A stretch of 64,000 bases of DNA. It comes from Nymphaea colorata (Eukaryota; Streptophyta; Magnoliopsida; Nymphaeales; Nymphaeaceae). The notes beneath the pieces were generated by a model, which did not search any database, was not told the DNA's origin, and saw only the letters and a list, made by a program, of their open reading frames with translations. Shown here in pieces: positions 36,502-49,700 of this stretch. How positions within the stretch are numbered: position 1 is the stretch's first letter; each line of letters begins with the position of its first letter. Where the stretch lies: the NCBI RefSeq assembly GCF_008831285.2, contig NC_045139.1, positions 28,933,206-28,997,205 on the forward strand, given 5' to 3'. Position numbers and translations under genes: made by a program.

Positions 36502-37477
36502 CATTTAAGCACCCACCGCGACGTCTGTGTTTTGGGTATTCTAATTTTTCCTTTCTGTTGCATATTCCAGGATATCACGCCTTTTTTTGTTTGACCGTTC
36601 GAAACTTATAGTTGGCTTGTTGTTGCAAGATGCAGCACGGGAGCTGCTGCAATAGGGGCAAGCTTGTCGTTCTCTTTTTCTTTTTGTATGCATCCCTTGT
36701 TGAGATCAGAGACACATAGTGGCGTCTCTGCTACAAATGCTCTATAGAGCATACTCCCGAACTTTGCCATTATGTGATATACCAATTGAGCAGCGCACTC
36801 TTTCAGTATCTGATGCTATTGCTGAATGCCGGAGATAAGGATCTCATGTTTATTCCAGGACTGACTTGGCCATGCAAGTGCTTGAATCTAGTATGGGCAT
36901 TTTGCCTTTTAGGCCGTACTATACGAAACCCCCAAACTGAAGTCGACCCTTTCTTCGGTCCATAGCTTCCATGGAATCAAATTCACTCTGTTCATCTCTG
37001 TTTCATAATTTTTATCAAACACGCGTGTGCTTTTCAGATTTCTGCAATTATAGCCTCCTATGTGGTTTGGGCAAGATAATGCGCCTATAATTTGTATTTT
37101 CTCTCTGAAATATAGGAATGCTCTTTCGCACATTCGATATGTAAGGTCTGCTGCCATATGGGTTCAAGCTGTACTTGAGGGCCTTGTGATCTTAACTATT
37201 CTTTCAGTTTAAAATTAGTTACCTCTATTTTGCTGAATTGTATTTGTTATATTTATGTTGTATCGGTTATCAGTTGCTTTCCTTAGCTTATGATTTAATC
37301 TATTGTGTTAAATCGTGTATGTTTCTTGTTATTGATATTTTAGTTCAAGAGTTTGTTTTATAATTGCTATTGTTCTGTATTTCAATTTAGGTGCATTATT
37401 TCAATTGTTATTTGATATTTTGTGGTTTATAGACAATTTTTGTAATATATTATATATAGTAATAATAATAATAATAA

Positions 37478-37546
37478 ATCCCCTCGCCGCACCTAAATTT
37501 TTTGAGATGTGCCGCTCCAGCACCCGTACCACGCACCTATGTGACA
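37478..37546. mobile_element. Partial copy of candidate TIR element
   Basis: The end GCACCTATGTGACA followed by TA is identical to the right end of the candidate element at 55374-55748. The preceding bases match the inverse complement of that element's left end (CGCACCTAA, T-run, GCACCCGTACC). Only one end is recognised here, so the other boundary is unknown. Confidence 0.4.
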
Positions 37547-38667
37547 TAGCTCCGAGTATGTCGTTTTGGTATTGACAACTTTTTTTTTCTACACGCATTT
37601 ATCTAAAAAAACTTGGGATAACTTGGAAGATTGCTTAACGTGACAACATCCTGAATTTGATAGGGTTATTCTTAGACTAGGATAACTTGAGCTATTGAGT
37701 TTTTGTTCTACCAACTGGTCCGCCTAGTTGGTTGTAGAAGACGACGTGTTATATGATAAGATATACTGAACTGATGTGTTACATTCTAGTATACAGAGAA
37801 AAAAATACCACATCAATCCCATTTTCTGGATAATTGGAAGCTCCAAACTATTTTTTCCAGTTTACTGTGCTGCTTACCTTTCAGTCAGTTAACTTAGGAG
37901 AAGTGGCGCGAGTAGTAGCTGCATGATATAGGTCTTGGATTATCCTCGATTTTATTTATATATAGTGCTTCATCATACTTGATTTTCCTGTTCACTGCTT
38001 TTCACAATTTTTTTGCTTATACCAAATGGTTTCTCTTCTGATAAGTCATGATTATAACAGTTAAGTTTACGCATTTAGGTCAATTTTTCTCATCACTGCA
38101 AACAAGCAAACTTTAAAAGTCAAATCTTGTTATCGATCCGTTTCTTTAAGCTGTTGAATTGGTTTCTTTATAGAGGTGATATGCAATTTACATATCTCTT
38201 GAGACCCGTAGCTTCCTAGCCCCAGCTTGCGAGTCGGGAAAAAAAGGGGGAAATGCTAGGTGCTTCAGCGATCCATTTTTCTAATTGTTTAGTTATTTTT
38301 TTGTTTTCGTTTACAATATCTTCGACATAAACATGTAGAAGTATGGGATAGAACTAATTATGCTACACAAGTGTAGAGCCCTCTAGGCAAAAACTTTCTT
38401 TTTGGCACTTTGGAATCTATTTATGGTGTTCTTAGTGCTTCCGTATAGCTAATGTTCCAGTTTCTTGCAATTACATTTTTTATATCTTGGAATGCATAAT
38501 AAACAAGCTGGAAGATGGGTTTGACATAGATTTTGTCATGGAAGCATGCATGGAAAAGGCACTTTCTTTTTTTGTGTCTATTGATATAAAGTCATTCTAA
38601 AGGTTTTCTTGCAATTCGGGGCAATTGATGCCAAATTTTTGTTTCTCTATGTAGATACACGTGAAAG

Positions 38668-40365
38668 ATGGGTTTGGTATCTCAGAATGCTCTATCTAGG
38701 AAGCGATCAAGTGACAATAGTCAAGCTAACCTCAATCAAGATAATGCTGGAGAAGTTGGTGATGTTTCTGCAGATCTAAAAAGTCAAAGAAGGAAACAAA
38801 AACGTGAGGCTTCTGCCAAAAATAAGGAACATAAAGTTGCCAATGAGATGCAGGAGATGAAGAAGTTGGAGGGCTTCCTGTTTGGCACTCTTCATTCTTC
38901 AGTTGGATTTGGTAAAGAGGTGGCAGAAGATACAGGGGAAGATATGAATGAGGATGGTGCATTTTTATCTAAAGATCGGTCGTCTGTTGCTGATGTTATT
39001 CTTCATGAGGATAATGAGGATGAGGTAGACAGGGAAGCTTCCATGAGTGATGAAGAGGGAGAGCCACACGAGACAAGGAAACCTGTATGGATTGATCAAG
39101 AAGAACAAATAGCAAAAATCAACATAGCCAGAACCAACAGGCTAAGAAAATTAAGGAGAGAAGAAGGTGAGATATTGGTCAGTGGAGCTGATTATGTTGC
39201 AAGATTAAGGTCACAGCATGTTAAGCTGAACCCCAGAACTGAGTGGGCGGAGCTTGGGTGGAAGTCTGAGAGAGATGATTCTGATGACGAATCAGATGAA
39301 GAGAATGAATTAGTTCGAGCTCAAGGTCGTGGTGCCAATGGCAACAACATCCTTTTGTCGAGTGAGGATGCAGTAGTAAGGAGCACAACAAAATTATTGC
39401 CTGGCCTCCTTGAGTTCTCAAGATTGATAGATGGCAATGCAGAGGACCCTTCAAATGGCCCCATTACATCAGTTGAGTTCCACAGGAATGCCCAGTTGTT
39501 GCTTACAGCTGGACTTGATAAAAAGCTTAGATTCTTTCAGATCGATGGAAAGAGAAACACTAAGATACAAACCATTTATCTTGAGGATTGTCCCATTCGT
39601 AAAGCTTCATTCTTGCTTGATGGATCACAGGCCATCATCAGTGGAAGAAGGAAATTTTTTTACAGTTTAGATATAGTAAATGCCAAGGTTGACAGAGTAG
39701 GCCCATTGATGGGCAGAGAAGAGAAGAGCTTGGAATCATTTGAAATATCCCCTGATTCTAGTACTATTGCATTTATCGGCAATGAGGGATATATTCTTTT
39801 AGTCTCTTCTAAATCTAAGCAGCTAATTGGAACTCTAAAAATGAATGGAACTGCTCGATCAGTGGCATTTGCTAATGATGGACACCAACTGTTGAGCTCG
39901 GGTGGAGATGGGCATATCTACCATTGGGACCTTAGGACAAGGAAATGCTTCCACAAGGGCATTGATGATGGTTGCATTAATAGCTCTGCATTGAGCGTTT
40001 CAAAAGATAGTACTATCTTTGCTGCAGGTTCAGATAGTGGAATTGTTAATGTTTATAACCGGGATGAGTTTCTTGGAGGCAAAAGAAAACCAATGAAAGC
40101 TCTTACTAATTTAACTACTAAAGTGGATGGGTTGCAGTTTAATCATGATGGTCAAATCCTGGCCACCTTTTCAAGCATGAAGCGTGATAGCGTAAAGTTG
40201 GTTCATGTACCATCTCTGAGTGTATTCTCAAACTGGCCCCCTTTGAAACATAACCTGCAGTATGTGCAGTGCTTAGATTTCAGTCCTGGTGGTGGTTTGA
40301 TGGTCCTAGGAAATGCTGCTGGAAAGGTGCTTTTGTATAAGCTTCACCATTATGAACATGCATAA
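38668..40365 (+). CDS. UTP18: U3 snoRNP-associated WD40 protein UTP18
   Basis: Nucleolar component of the small-subunit processome, needed with U3 snoRNA for 18S pre-rRNA cleavage. A single coding exon gives 565 residues. The N-terminal third is charged, with acidic runs and basic patches (KSQRRKQKREASAKNKEHK), and contains the family motif LEGFLFG (about residues 68-74). A second conserved block is TRNRLRKLRREEGE-like, followed by WAELGWKSERDD. WD40 repeats fill about residues 250-560 (for example LLTAGLDKKLRFFQIDGK and LSSGGDGHIYHWDLRTRKC). The start context GAAAGATGGG is good, and an acceptor 13 bases upstream suggests a leader intron. The length fits plant UTP18 (At5g14050). The call rests on the N-terminal motifs plus the weak, family-specific WD repeats. 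Confidence 0.93.
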   Translation: MGLVSQNALSRKRSSDNSQANLNQDNAGEVGDVSADLKSQRRKQKREASAKNKEHKVANEMQEMKKLEGFLFGTLHSSVGFGKEVAEDTGEDMNEDGAFLSKDRSSVADVILHEDNEDEVDREASMSDEEGEPHETRKPVWIDQEEQIAKINIARTNRLRKLRREEGEILVSGADYVARLRSQHVKLNPRTEWAELGWKSERDDSDDESDEENELVRAQGRGANGNNILLSSEDAVVRSTTKLLPGLLEFSRLIDGNAEDPSNGPITSVEFHRNAQLLLTAGLDKKLRFFQIDGKRNTKIQTIYLEDCPIRKASFLLDGSQAIISGRRKFFYSLDIVNAKVDRVGPLMGREEKSLESFEISPDSSTIAFIGNEGYILLVSSKSKQLIGTLKMNGTARSVAFANDGHQLLSSGGDGHIYHWDLRTRKCFHKGIDDGCINSSALSVSKDSTIFAAGSDSGIVNVYNRDEFLGGKRKPMKALTNLTTKVDGLQFNHDGQILATFSSMKRDSVKLVHVPSLSVFSNWPPLKHNLQYVQCLDFSPGGGLMVLGNAAGKVLLYKLHHYEHA

Positions 40366-43300
40366 TTTGATAGCAATCGTGTAAATTTTCTTCCTTGCAA
40401 TCATATGGCTCATTTGAATTATGTCTTATCCTGGAATATGCAATGTTCTAAATATCCCTTCTCAGTTTTATCCAAAAACTCAATAAACTTGGTTACCTTT
40501 CAACAATACCACCTAGAAAAACAGGTCGCATTGATTAGCTTACCTTTCAGAACAGATTGCGAGGCTGCAAAGAAGAGAACCGTGAAGCTGCTGGAACCAC
40601 TGCAGATAGTTGGAAGCCTACTATTCTTCTGTTGCAGCTTCCCGACTCCCCATTGTCATTGACAACAATATTTGACTCATTTGTAAGCAATGATATATTT
40701 GAAGAATGGGTATTTTTGTTTGCCATCCTGGAAAGTGAATCCTTTAAAATATTGGAAATGCCTGCAGGTACTAGTTGACAAAATGCATCTCAGAAATTGA
40801 AATGTAGCAATTAAAAAGAAGCAAACAGCCAAACACAACATAGGTATAGGGCCATAGCTGAGGAAAAAATAGCATGCAAATTTGAAATGTAATTGAAAAA
40901 TGTACCATTAAGAAAGAATGAGCTGATAAAGAACTTGCCATGGAAGAAAGCTTGCATGCCTTGCATTGACATTACATATTGTTGAGGTATGATCAGGTCA
41001 AAAGTATAGGTGCTTAAGATCATATATGTGTCTCCAGAAATAGAATTTAGTTACTGAAGTTGTAATATATTGGTAGCTTATAGTGATATAGTGATATGGC
41101 AAACAGCAAGTACTACATCAAAAATTCTGCATTCTTGGTTTCTCATGATAGAAAATGAGAGAATAGTTTGATAAGCTCGTTGCCTCAGGTATCCCATAAG
41201 CCGTCATCGTGCATGATGTTCAATCACACGACCAGAATATCAAGATCCATCCTTCATACTCATAGCTCAATTAGAAGCTAAATGGATAGAGTCATAGACA
41301 ATCAAAATCTGTAGATCCAAATGGACATCATTTAGAACAAGAAACTTTGAGCATCCAATTTACAGAATACATATTTTTATCGAGAGAACATGATATATAA
41401 CATGCAAAATAATTGGAATTCTGAACGACTGCTCATACAGATGTGCTGGCTTCTCCAAAAACCAGAAACCAGAAGAAACTTACATTGTTGCTTTGAAACA
41501 TAGTTGTTGTTTGATTGGTGTGACTTAATTAACTCAGTAATTATGCTTTTTTTTTTTTCAACAATGAGGTAAATGGCCAAGTTCCTAGTATCCTATGCAA
41601 TAGTTACGAATGCCCCGGAATGTGATGTCTACAAATTTGTCATGTTGGTGCCGTTTATTATTTGTTGCAAGGAACGAGAATGGGTTGAGCACCGTATCAT
41701 CAGGTTTTCTGTATGTGCCAGACGTCGTCCATCACCATCTGCACATCCACTTGGGTGTTGAAAAGTACATTGCTTCTTCTTTCTTGTGATGAGTTTGGAG
41801 CTTGAGATGCCTTTTGAACTTGTCAGATCACTTATAAGGTAAATTTTATTGGGCTTGGCAGGAAAATTTCAGAGAAGCACTGCAGATTCCATTTGAGATA
41901 CATCTTACATCGCTGCAGTGCAGCTTTGAATGGGGAAATTACTTCATATCTTACGATCTTTTAGCTTCAAATTTTAAGAGACAGCAAGCTTTATAAGATC
42001 TCTATACAACTCGGTAAGGGTTAAAGTTCTAAACTGAAGGAAGTCAGAAGCTCAATGCCCAGGCGAATCTCTTGACATGTAATGTAAGTCATTAACTTCC
42101 AACTAAGGGTGTGCCTGACGCCAATATCCTCACGGAAAAAGTAAAGAACGAAAAGAAGCTAGCAAAAGTTAAATGGCAAATAAAATACAGTATGTTTAGT
42201 AAAATCTTTAAGGCTTGTCAAGTTTTGTTTGGTGATAATATGTGGGTGAGATGATGAGCAATTCCTAATCCGTTGACATTGACAATCAACCTGCACCGGG
42301 TGTTCATTAACAAAGGGCCTATTTTTTTATATATGGAATTTTTAAGAAGGTCCATCGCCTGTAGTTAGATGACATCAATATGCTCAAGTTAAAAAACAAA
42401 GGAAAGAAAACATTTAGGTCAAGTCTATGTGATCGGAAACCACATTGCTTCAAAACTGAGGATCTCAGGTTGGTTAGGGGAAGGGTCCGAACTCTAATTC
42501 ACAGATCCGATTTCCTCGGTGTTCTCATTGTGGATCTTGAATCTGACATGACTTCAAAGAAGGGAGGGGGTGTGATAATCTCCCCTTTTCCATGTCCAAG
42601 GGTAGTTTGGCTATTTCTGGCTTTCAGCAAGTGTGTTCGTCGCCCGAGCATATAACCATTCCTGGTCTAAGGATATGCTTCCAGGTTCTTGGGCATAAAG
42701 TGCCGTTAAGAAGTTCAGAATGAACAAAAGATTGTTTTTTCTACATAATTTTTTGCAGCTACACAGCCGACACTGCTTATATCTACTACCCAATTAGTTG
42801 AGAAACCACTTCTTAGTTGTGGATGATGCATGCATGTTGTCATGCATTTATACGATAACTAATTGAGATTAATAAGTATTAGCAAAGGATTCCAAATTTC
42901 ACGGCTTAGCAAGATCACATGGTTTTCAAGTATAAAATTTGATTATAAACTCATTTATGATAAAGTTGGTCCAACCACTTTAATAAAAAAATATTGTGCA
43001 GTGAGAAAATGCCAAATTAAATTGGAGAAAGCGGGTGCTTTGAACTAAGTTTCTAACCAGCCCTCAATATTCGATGGTTTTTGTGAAAATGAGAAAAATT
43101 TGGACAGCCTTTGTGAAATTTTAGAGAGGAAAAGCTCTCGGGCAATGCGTATGCCTTGTTTGTAAAGGGAATTTCTTCTTGGGCACCAGACTTTTGTATA
43201 TACTCTCAAAAACGTCAAGTTTTTTTTTTTTTTTTTTTTCAGGCTCTCTTGCAAGCTGAAGCTCAGATGCGTTCGAGTTGCGTGAACCCACAAACGGACT

Positions 43301-43406
43301 TGTCGCTAACCACCGTCCATCCACAGGATGAACGGCAGACAATCGATCTAGCACGGAAACAATACTAGGCGATCCTCGTACCATAAGCACAGATCGTCGG
43401 CAGCTT
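40366..43406. other. Intergenic between UTP18 and apyrase
   Basis: No gene is seen. It contains a 20-base T run at 43220-43239 close to the apyrase promoter. Otherwise it is AT-rich unique-looking sequence. Confidence 0.5.
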
Positions 43407-43414
43407 TATATAAA
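43407..43414 (+). promoter_or_regulatory. Candidate TATA box, apyrase gene
   Basis: TATATAAA on the plus strand, about 340 bases before the start codon, followed by a CT-rich leader-like segment (43440-43600). The long leader is inferred from this spacing. Confidence 0.5.
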
Positions 43415-43751
43415 TCCTCGGAACCGGGCAGACGCATCGTCGTCTTCTTCGTGAGGGGTGGCGGAGAGACGGAGAGAGCGAGAGAGGTCCAGAGGGAGGG
43501 TCTTGTCTCCCTCAGACCCTCCAATCGCAATCCCTGTCCTTGCCGTCCTTCTCCTCCTCCTCCCATTCTGAATCCTGAATCTTTCGCTCGCCCAATTCTA
43601 TTTGTTTCGTTGCGATCTTCTTCCCTCGATTTGGCACCATATTTTTTCAAGGAAAAAGCCCGCGGCTTCGTCATTTATTTTATTCGTGTTTTGGTTCGAT
43701 CTTTCTGTTGCGAGATGCGCTGGATTCCGGGGAAGCATTCCTTGACTTTTG

Positions 43752-46700
43752 ATGCGTAGATCCGTCTGGCGCGCCCATCAGACCATCACATGCACGGCGA
43801 TTACTGAGATGGAGTCCTTCAAGTTTCCTTCCCGATCGAATCCCATGAATTTTCCTGCTAGATTTCAAGTCCTTCCCCGGGTTCCTCTAGCGAACACGAA
43901 GCCCTCGAGTCCGCAGACGACGAAATCTAGCGTCGGAATCATCGTCTCCGTTGTGCTCCTCCTGGTTGGGCTGTTCTGCGTGTTAGCGTTGGTGGTCGGC
44001 TCCCAGTTCAATGTAGGGTTCCGCAAGGGGAAAATGAAGGGGTATGGGATCGTTATAGATGGTGGGAGCACGGGCACGCGGATTCACCTGTTCGAGTATC
44101 GTAACGACGGAAGAGTGCCGGTTTTGGAATCGATTTCCAAGGAGAATTTTGCGACGATGAGGACACACCCTGGGTTGTCGGCGTTTGAGGAGGACCCTGA
44201 TGGGGCTGGGAGGTCGATCTTGGGTCTTTTGAAGTTTGCGAAAGAGAGGATTCCCAAAGATCAGTGGGCAGAAACCGAGGTTAGGTTGATGGCAACGGCG
44301 GGTCTGCGCAGACTGGAATTGGAATCGCAGGAACGTATATTAGATGAATGCAGAAAGGTTCTTACTTTGTCCGGTTTTAAATTCAAGAACGAGTGGGCTT
44401 CCGTCATCACAGGTATGTCTATTTAGGCTTCTTCTGCTTCTATTTCTCTGGTACTTCTTTAATAATGTTTAGCATGCGCCTTCAACAGATTCGTTTGAGG
44501 TTGTCGTTCTAGAAGGATCCCGTTTGTGGTGGCCTTCCATATTGTTTCCAATTCCTTGGTTTGAGCTTTCTAGTTTTCGAAGAGAAAGGATGCGATGACG
44601 TTCGCCATTTCACTGAAATTTCGTGGATACCGTCACGAGAGATTTTTTTTAGTAATTCGAGACCGCCACAAAAAAGACAAATCGCATAAGTCAGATAGGA
44701 AGAAGGGCACCCTAGAGTATATGAATCTGCCAATTATAGGGTACGGCACAATTGAAGCTGACCGTGGTAAAATCAGCAATCGAAAGGATAACAAATTGAT
44801 AGGTATTCCTCACAAAATTAACATACTTGATATTTGATAACTATAAGATTTGACGGGCGTGATGCTGACAGCATTGGTAGTCGAAGCGTGTTGGTTACTG
44901 TGAATAATTAATTGATTTTGGCAACGCACTAAGCTATTAAGTATTAACAGGAGCATGTGGCGGTACGAATGATGATTATCCATCTTTTTGGACTGTTGTT
45001 TCCTCAACGTAGTAAGACACCCATATCTGGGCAAGAAGCACAGAGCACATTTGGCATAAATATGTGACCATTCATTGCTATTTTAAAGTAGCATTTTTCG
45101 AAATTATAAGTAGGATACATTGGAAACCTTTTCAAATGAGAAAGCCAAAGGATTAATGTGTTGCGTGTTGCAGGAGCTGATGAGGGTATCTATGCTTGGG
45201 TTGCTGCAAACTATGCCCTTGGCACTTTAGGAGGTGATCCACATGAAACAACTGGAATCATTGAACTTGGTGGGGCATCTGCTCAGGTTTACTATACAAT
45301 ACCCGCTGTTCATTTTATATGTTTATGTTCTTTGCCTACATTCTTCAGGTATTAGCTTCATAGGAAGAAAATTTTACAGGTTCTTTTCTGTTTTTAATTT
45401 CCATGTTAAATAGAAAATTTTGTATTTGATATCAACCACTATTGTCCGAGCATTTATGTGGTAGTTGGTATTTGTTTGAGTATTTCTTGTTGCTAAGACA
45501 AGTTTCAAACTCGAGAATTTTGGGCCTTACTTTTTGTATCTTCATGTGGATTCCTACTTCACCATCATATCTGAATTTTCTCTAGTTGCATACTGGTATA
45601 GCTGCCATGGCTTTACCTTGCAATTTGCAATCTCACTAAACATAGTGGAATGTAAACTTAAGGATTTAGAATGATGTGATAATGGTTTTTTGCCATTCTT
45701 CTATCTACTTTTTGAGGCAGTCTTATCTTTCTACACATGCATCTGGCATAATACTGTACGACCTACAATGTTTTTTTGAACTTACGTTTACTTCTAACAT
45801 GGTTTTGCATACGTAGCCCACCACAGGCAACAAACCAGTGAGTAGTATCATTAAACCTAGGTTATTTTTGTAATTTTAGCACCCTCCAACCTCCATTGAT
45901 AAATCCAACTCAGTAGCACCAAAGTGGTGAACTCATTTTATGAACTCCGAACATGGGCAAAAAGTACATAAGAAGTAAACATTTTTGCCGCAGCCTTCCT
46001 TAGGAGGTTTAATGTGTAGTGGTAATAACAATGCATGTCTTTGCGAAATATTGCTTTAATTGGAAGAACTTTGCAATAATGTTATTCTTACATTATGTAA
46101 GGGCCTCCTTGCTTGAGTGAATTTCATTTATTCTTGCTAGATCATTTGAGGTTTTGTCGACAAAGCAACAAGGATTTATTTCTTCAAAAGGTAGAAGAAA
46201 GAATAAAAGTGGTATGGATTGCTTCTATCACATTATTAACCATAAATCCAGTCCCTGTATGTGCCAACACCAAGGTGAAACCAAAGGAGAAGCCTAACTG
46301 CCTTCAAGATCTCCATTCCTGCTTGGGTCTGAAAAGGAACCGGCTAGGGCTATTTTCTCTTGTCATAGTCTGGTCCAAGGCCAACAGGTCCATCTGCGCT
46401 GTGGATAATCTGATCACTGTTCGACCATGGATCAAACTACAAAGCTCATATGAGCATCCTTGCCAGGCTCCTCATAGTCCCCCTGCCACAGAAGACTTGA
46501 AATGGGGAGGATCAGCTTATATGGCATAGATTCAGCTATATCTTAAACATCTTAATAATGCCTATCCCATAGGAAATGTTTGATGACCTTGGATCTCAAA
46601 TTCAGGGTGGTATGAGAATATGGAGTCTTGTAAGTTGTATCCCAGAATTTTAGATCCATGATCCTTAAGAAGGACCTTATGTCTGTTGATTGAAAAATGC

Positions 46701-49700
46701 ATGAATTACAACTTGGTTCTGCAGTTCTTGCATCTTATGAATCTCAGTTCAACCCTCCTGGTTGACTTGAGACTCATGGATTTGGGGAATAATGAGGATC
46801 GTTAATTCATAATTCTCAAGGTTGCAGCTTTGTAGAACCATGTTTAAGGTAGGCCCCATGTTCCTCTGACCCTTGGATCTTAGATCCAGGATAATCAAAT
46901 TTCCCCTCAGGTATCTCAAGCTATCTCGTCATATAAACTCTGAATTGGTGAGTGTCTGCTGTCGGATGGATTCTTCAGTATTTGAAGGATATGCTTCCCG
47001 GTTGTTGTTTGTTTCTAATGGATCTGTACCTGGATGAAAAAGGTTATTGTATCTACATTTTTAGAAATATCATTTTTTATTCTTTCTCTCTTGTGCGCCT
47101 TTGACATCTCTGCTCTTTTACTTGAAATATTCCATCCGTTACCAAGAGTAGCTGTTTTGAACAACTTTAGTATCTCTATGGCTGATGTGGAGCATTTTTT
47201 CCATTCCATATCAGGTAACATTTGTTCCTAAAGATCCACCACCTCCTGAATTCTCTCGTGTTCTCAGTTTTGGTGGAGTTACTTATAGATTGTATAGCCA
47301 CAGTTTGCTTCACTTTGGTCAGGTAATTTGCAAGCCTTGTTGATTATTTTGCATTATGTCCTCTTTTCCTTGAGCTAAACATGTTTACATGTCATTTGTA
47401 AAATTAAATTTTGGCAGGTTAGAAATTAATTCAACTTTGTGAGAATACAATTTTACATTTTACATGCATGTGCACAAAACAATGTAAATCATATGCCTGA
47501 ATAACTGTTTAAGTTTGTGCTTGGTGAGGCCAGCATGTAGGAGTCCATACTGCACCATTTACAACAACTTTGCTTTGCAAAATCAGCCTTGGAGTTCCTC
47601 CGCATTGCTATGATAGTCCCCGTTTTGGATTTGTTGCTATTAGAATGACATGGCATGACAGTATAACTTAATACACCAGCACAATAGGGATACTATCAAA
47701 AGTTATGTTTATCATGGTGCCTTCGCAACTTTATTTCCTTTTTTAGTATTAATTTTTTAATTATTTATTTACTTCTCTGGTTATTTAATGACTCTTTTTT
47801 ATTGATTACATCACTTTTCAGTTTTCAACTCATCTTTATTGTGTAAGTTTTTTTAGTTTTAACCATTTAAAATTTTAAACTTATTTTCACAAAATGTCAG
47901 TCAAATACTCAAAGACAGCATTTATGCTTTATTTCTTTAAGCTAAGAATATACGAATGGCCATGCCTCATTGTCATACTATTCAAAACTCATAAGGCACC
48001 AAATTCCTACAGGCATATCTTGTTTCCATGTCTATGTCTACTAGATATAGATTATAGGGATTATCCTGTGTATGTTCCTTTTTTTTCTCTCTCTTGGCAT
48101 GTAATGATATTCTTCTAACTTGCATTATTCAGGTTGCTTGATTGATAAATAAGGCCTGATATTCTTTTTCCTTTGTTTCTCCAGAATGTGGCATATGATT
48201 CAGTTCATAAGTTGCTTGCTTCAAAAGATGGAGTGCAGTGTAAGCTACTTTATATTGCATCTTGCGAAATAATCTGTTGGTATTCATGTACTCGTTATGA
48301 AATTTAAGTGAAAACGAAGTAGTTGCCTACGAGCAGTTTTGCATTCAGTTCATACCCTTTGTGACTTGTGTTTATCATACTTTATAATGACTACATCGTA
48401 AACTTAGTTTGCCTTCTCTATCCAATTTTGTATTAAAGTATTTCATAAATTTTCTGCATGATTTCCTTGTATGTTGCTGGATAGAGGAGTCCAACTTTGG
48501 ACAGTCTTTTGATGTGACGCTTTGATTAATTAGTCAAGTGGTGGACATTAAGCTGTGTACTTCTCAGCTTGCTAGTGATTGACCTAAGATGGACCAGATT
48601 TTGATTGCATGTACAGCTTGATATGCATAATGCTGAGCTGCCTTTTGTGTTTATCATGCCAATGACTATATCACATACCTATTTTGCCTTTTGCATCCAT
48701 TTTTTTGAGAGAAGTATCTCAAAAATTTTCTGCATCATTTTTTTGTGTGTAGCCAGGTAGAGTTGTCCAACTGATTCCTTTCTACAATCTTTTTGATGTT
48801 ATGCTTTGGTAGTTGTTCGAAGGGTGGATATTGGGACGTACTTCTTAGCTTTCTGATGATTGACCTAAGATGGACTAGATTTTTGCTGCATTTACAGCTT
48901 TCCATGCAATATGACCAGGCCTTGTGTGGCTCAAACTCTAGTCTGAGTTTTAGTTGACAAACTTTTTATATCTGCCACACATGAGGTCGTATATGTTCAC
49001 CAAAAATATGGGTTTCCAAAAAGCCTAAGCCCAATAACTTTTGCTGCCAGAATTACAAACTCAGGCTTGGGCCATGGGCAGGTTGTCACTTTATCCTTAG
49101 TTAGTTAGGCTGTAATATGGATCGGGATTGGTCTGCTTGGATCTGCTGATGCCTGTTCCTACATAAGAAATGGTAATTTATTGGGTTCTGTAAATAACCT
49201 ATAGAAAACAATGAAAACAGAATTTGAGGGAAATGTCATAATGTTCTGTTGGGTTTGGAACAAGGAACAAGTCCTTAATCACAATCTTCATTCATTATCC
49301 TTCATTATCAAGTTGGGGACTGAAGAAGCTTTTGTGCAATTTAATTGCATTAGTACTTTTAGTTAACAGAAATCTTAACTTTGTAAGTAATTTTTCTGCA
49401 ATTCAATTGAGTCAGCCTTTTGATTGGATTGCTAGAATTTTTACCCATTGTTCTCATGTAGATTGGTATTTCAAGGTGGCCTGCTTTAATATGTTCTAGT
49501 TCTGATACATAGTAATATTTATAGACCTTTAGTCCGTATCAAATTTACTTTTGCTTTGAACATCTGTTGATTTCTCATGTTACAGCTTCAGAATCTCTGG
49601 GAGAGAAGACCCTGAACAATCCATGCGTTCCTAGAGGATATAGAAGTACTCTGGAAAAATTGGAACCCTCAACTTATGTGAAGGGGGTAAACAATGATAA

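Larger units (their letters stand above)
34963..38667. other. Intergenic and probable UTP18 leader region
   Basis: No protein gene is supported. Segment 35225-35290 starts TAGGGCTGCACAATC and resembles hAT-type MITE ends. Segment 35740-35960 has short direct repeats of CATCTGAATCCTAATTCAA. Around 36180-36520 lies a GC- and CT-rich block with two minisatellites. A good acceptor (TTTCTCTATGTAG, ending at about 38654) lies 13 bases before the UTP18 ATG. A leader intron with its first exon in the CT-rich block is therefore likely but not shown. Confidence 0.45.

Noticed and set aside
35997-36594. Pro/Ser/Arg-rich open frames on both strands
   Set aside because: They are translations of the CT-rich block and its minisatellites; open frames arise from the repeat period and lack domains.
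43809-43811. Second Met as apyrase start
   Set aside because: The in-frame ATG at 43752 gives the MRRS opening shared with APY6 and is the first Met, so it is preferred.
46113-46529. Open frame of 138 codons inside apyrase intron 2
   Set aside because: It shares no recognisable domain, lies wholly in a well-defined intron and is not conserved in wording with any family I know. Possibly a transposon scrap, but nothing supports it as a gene.
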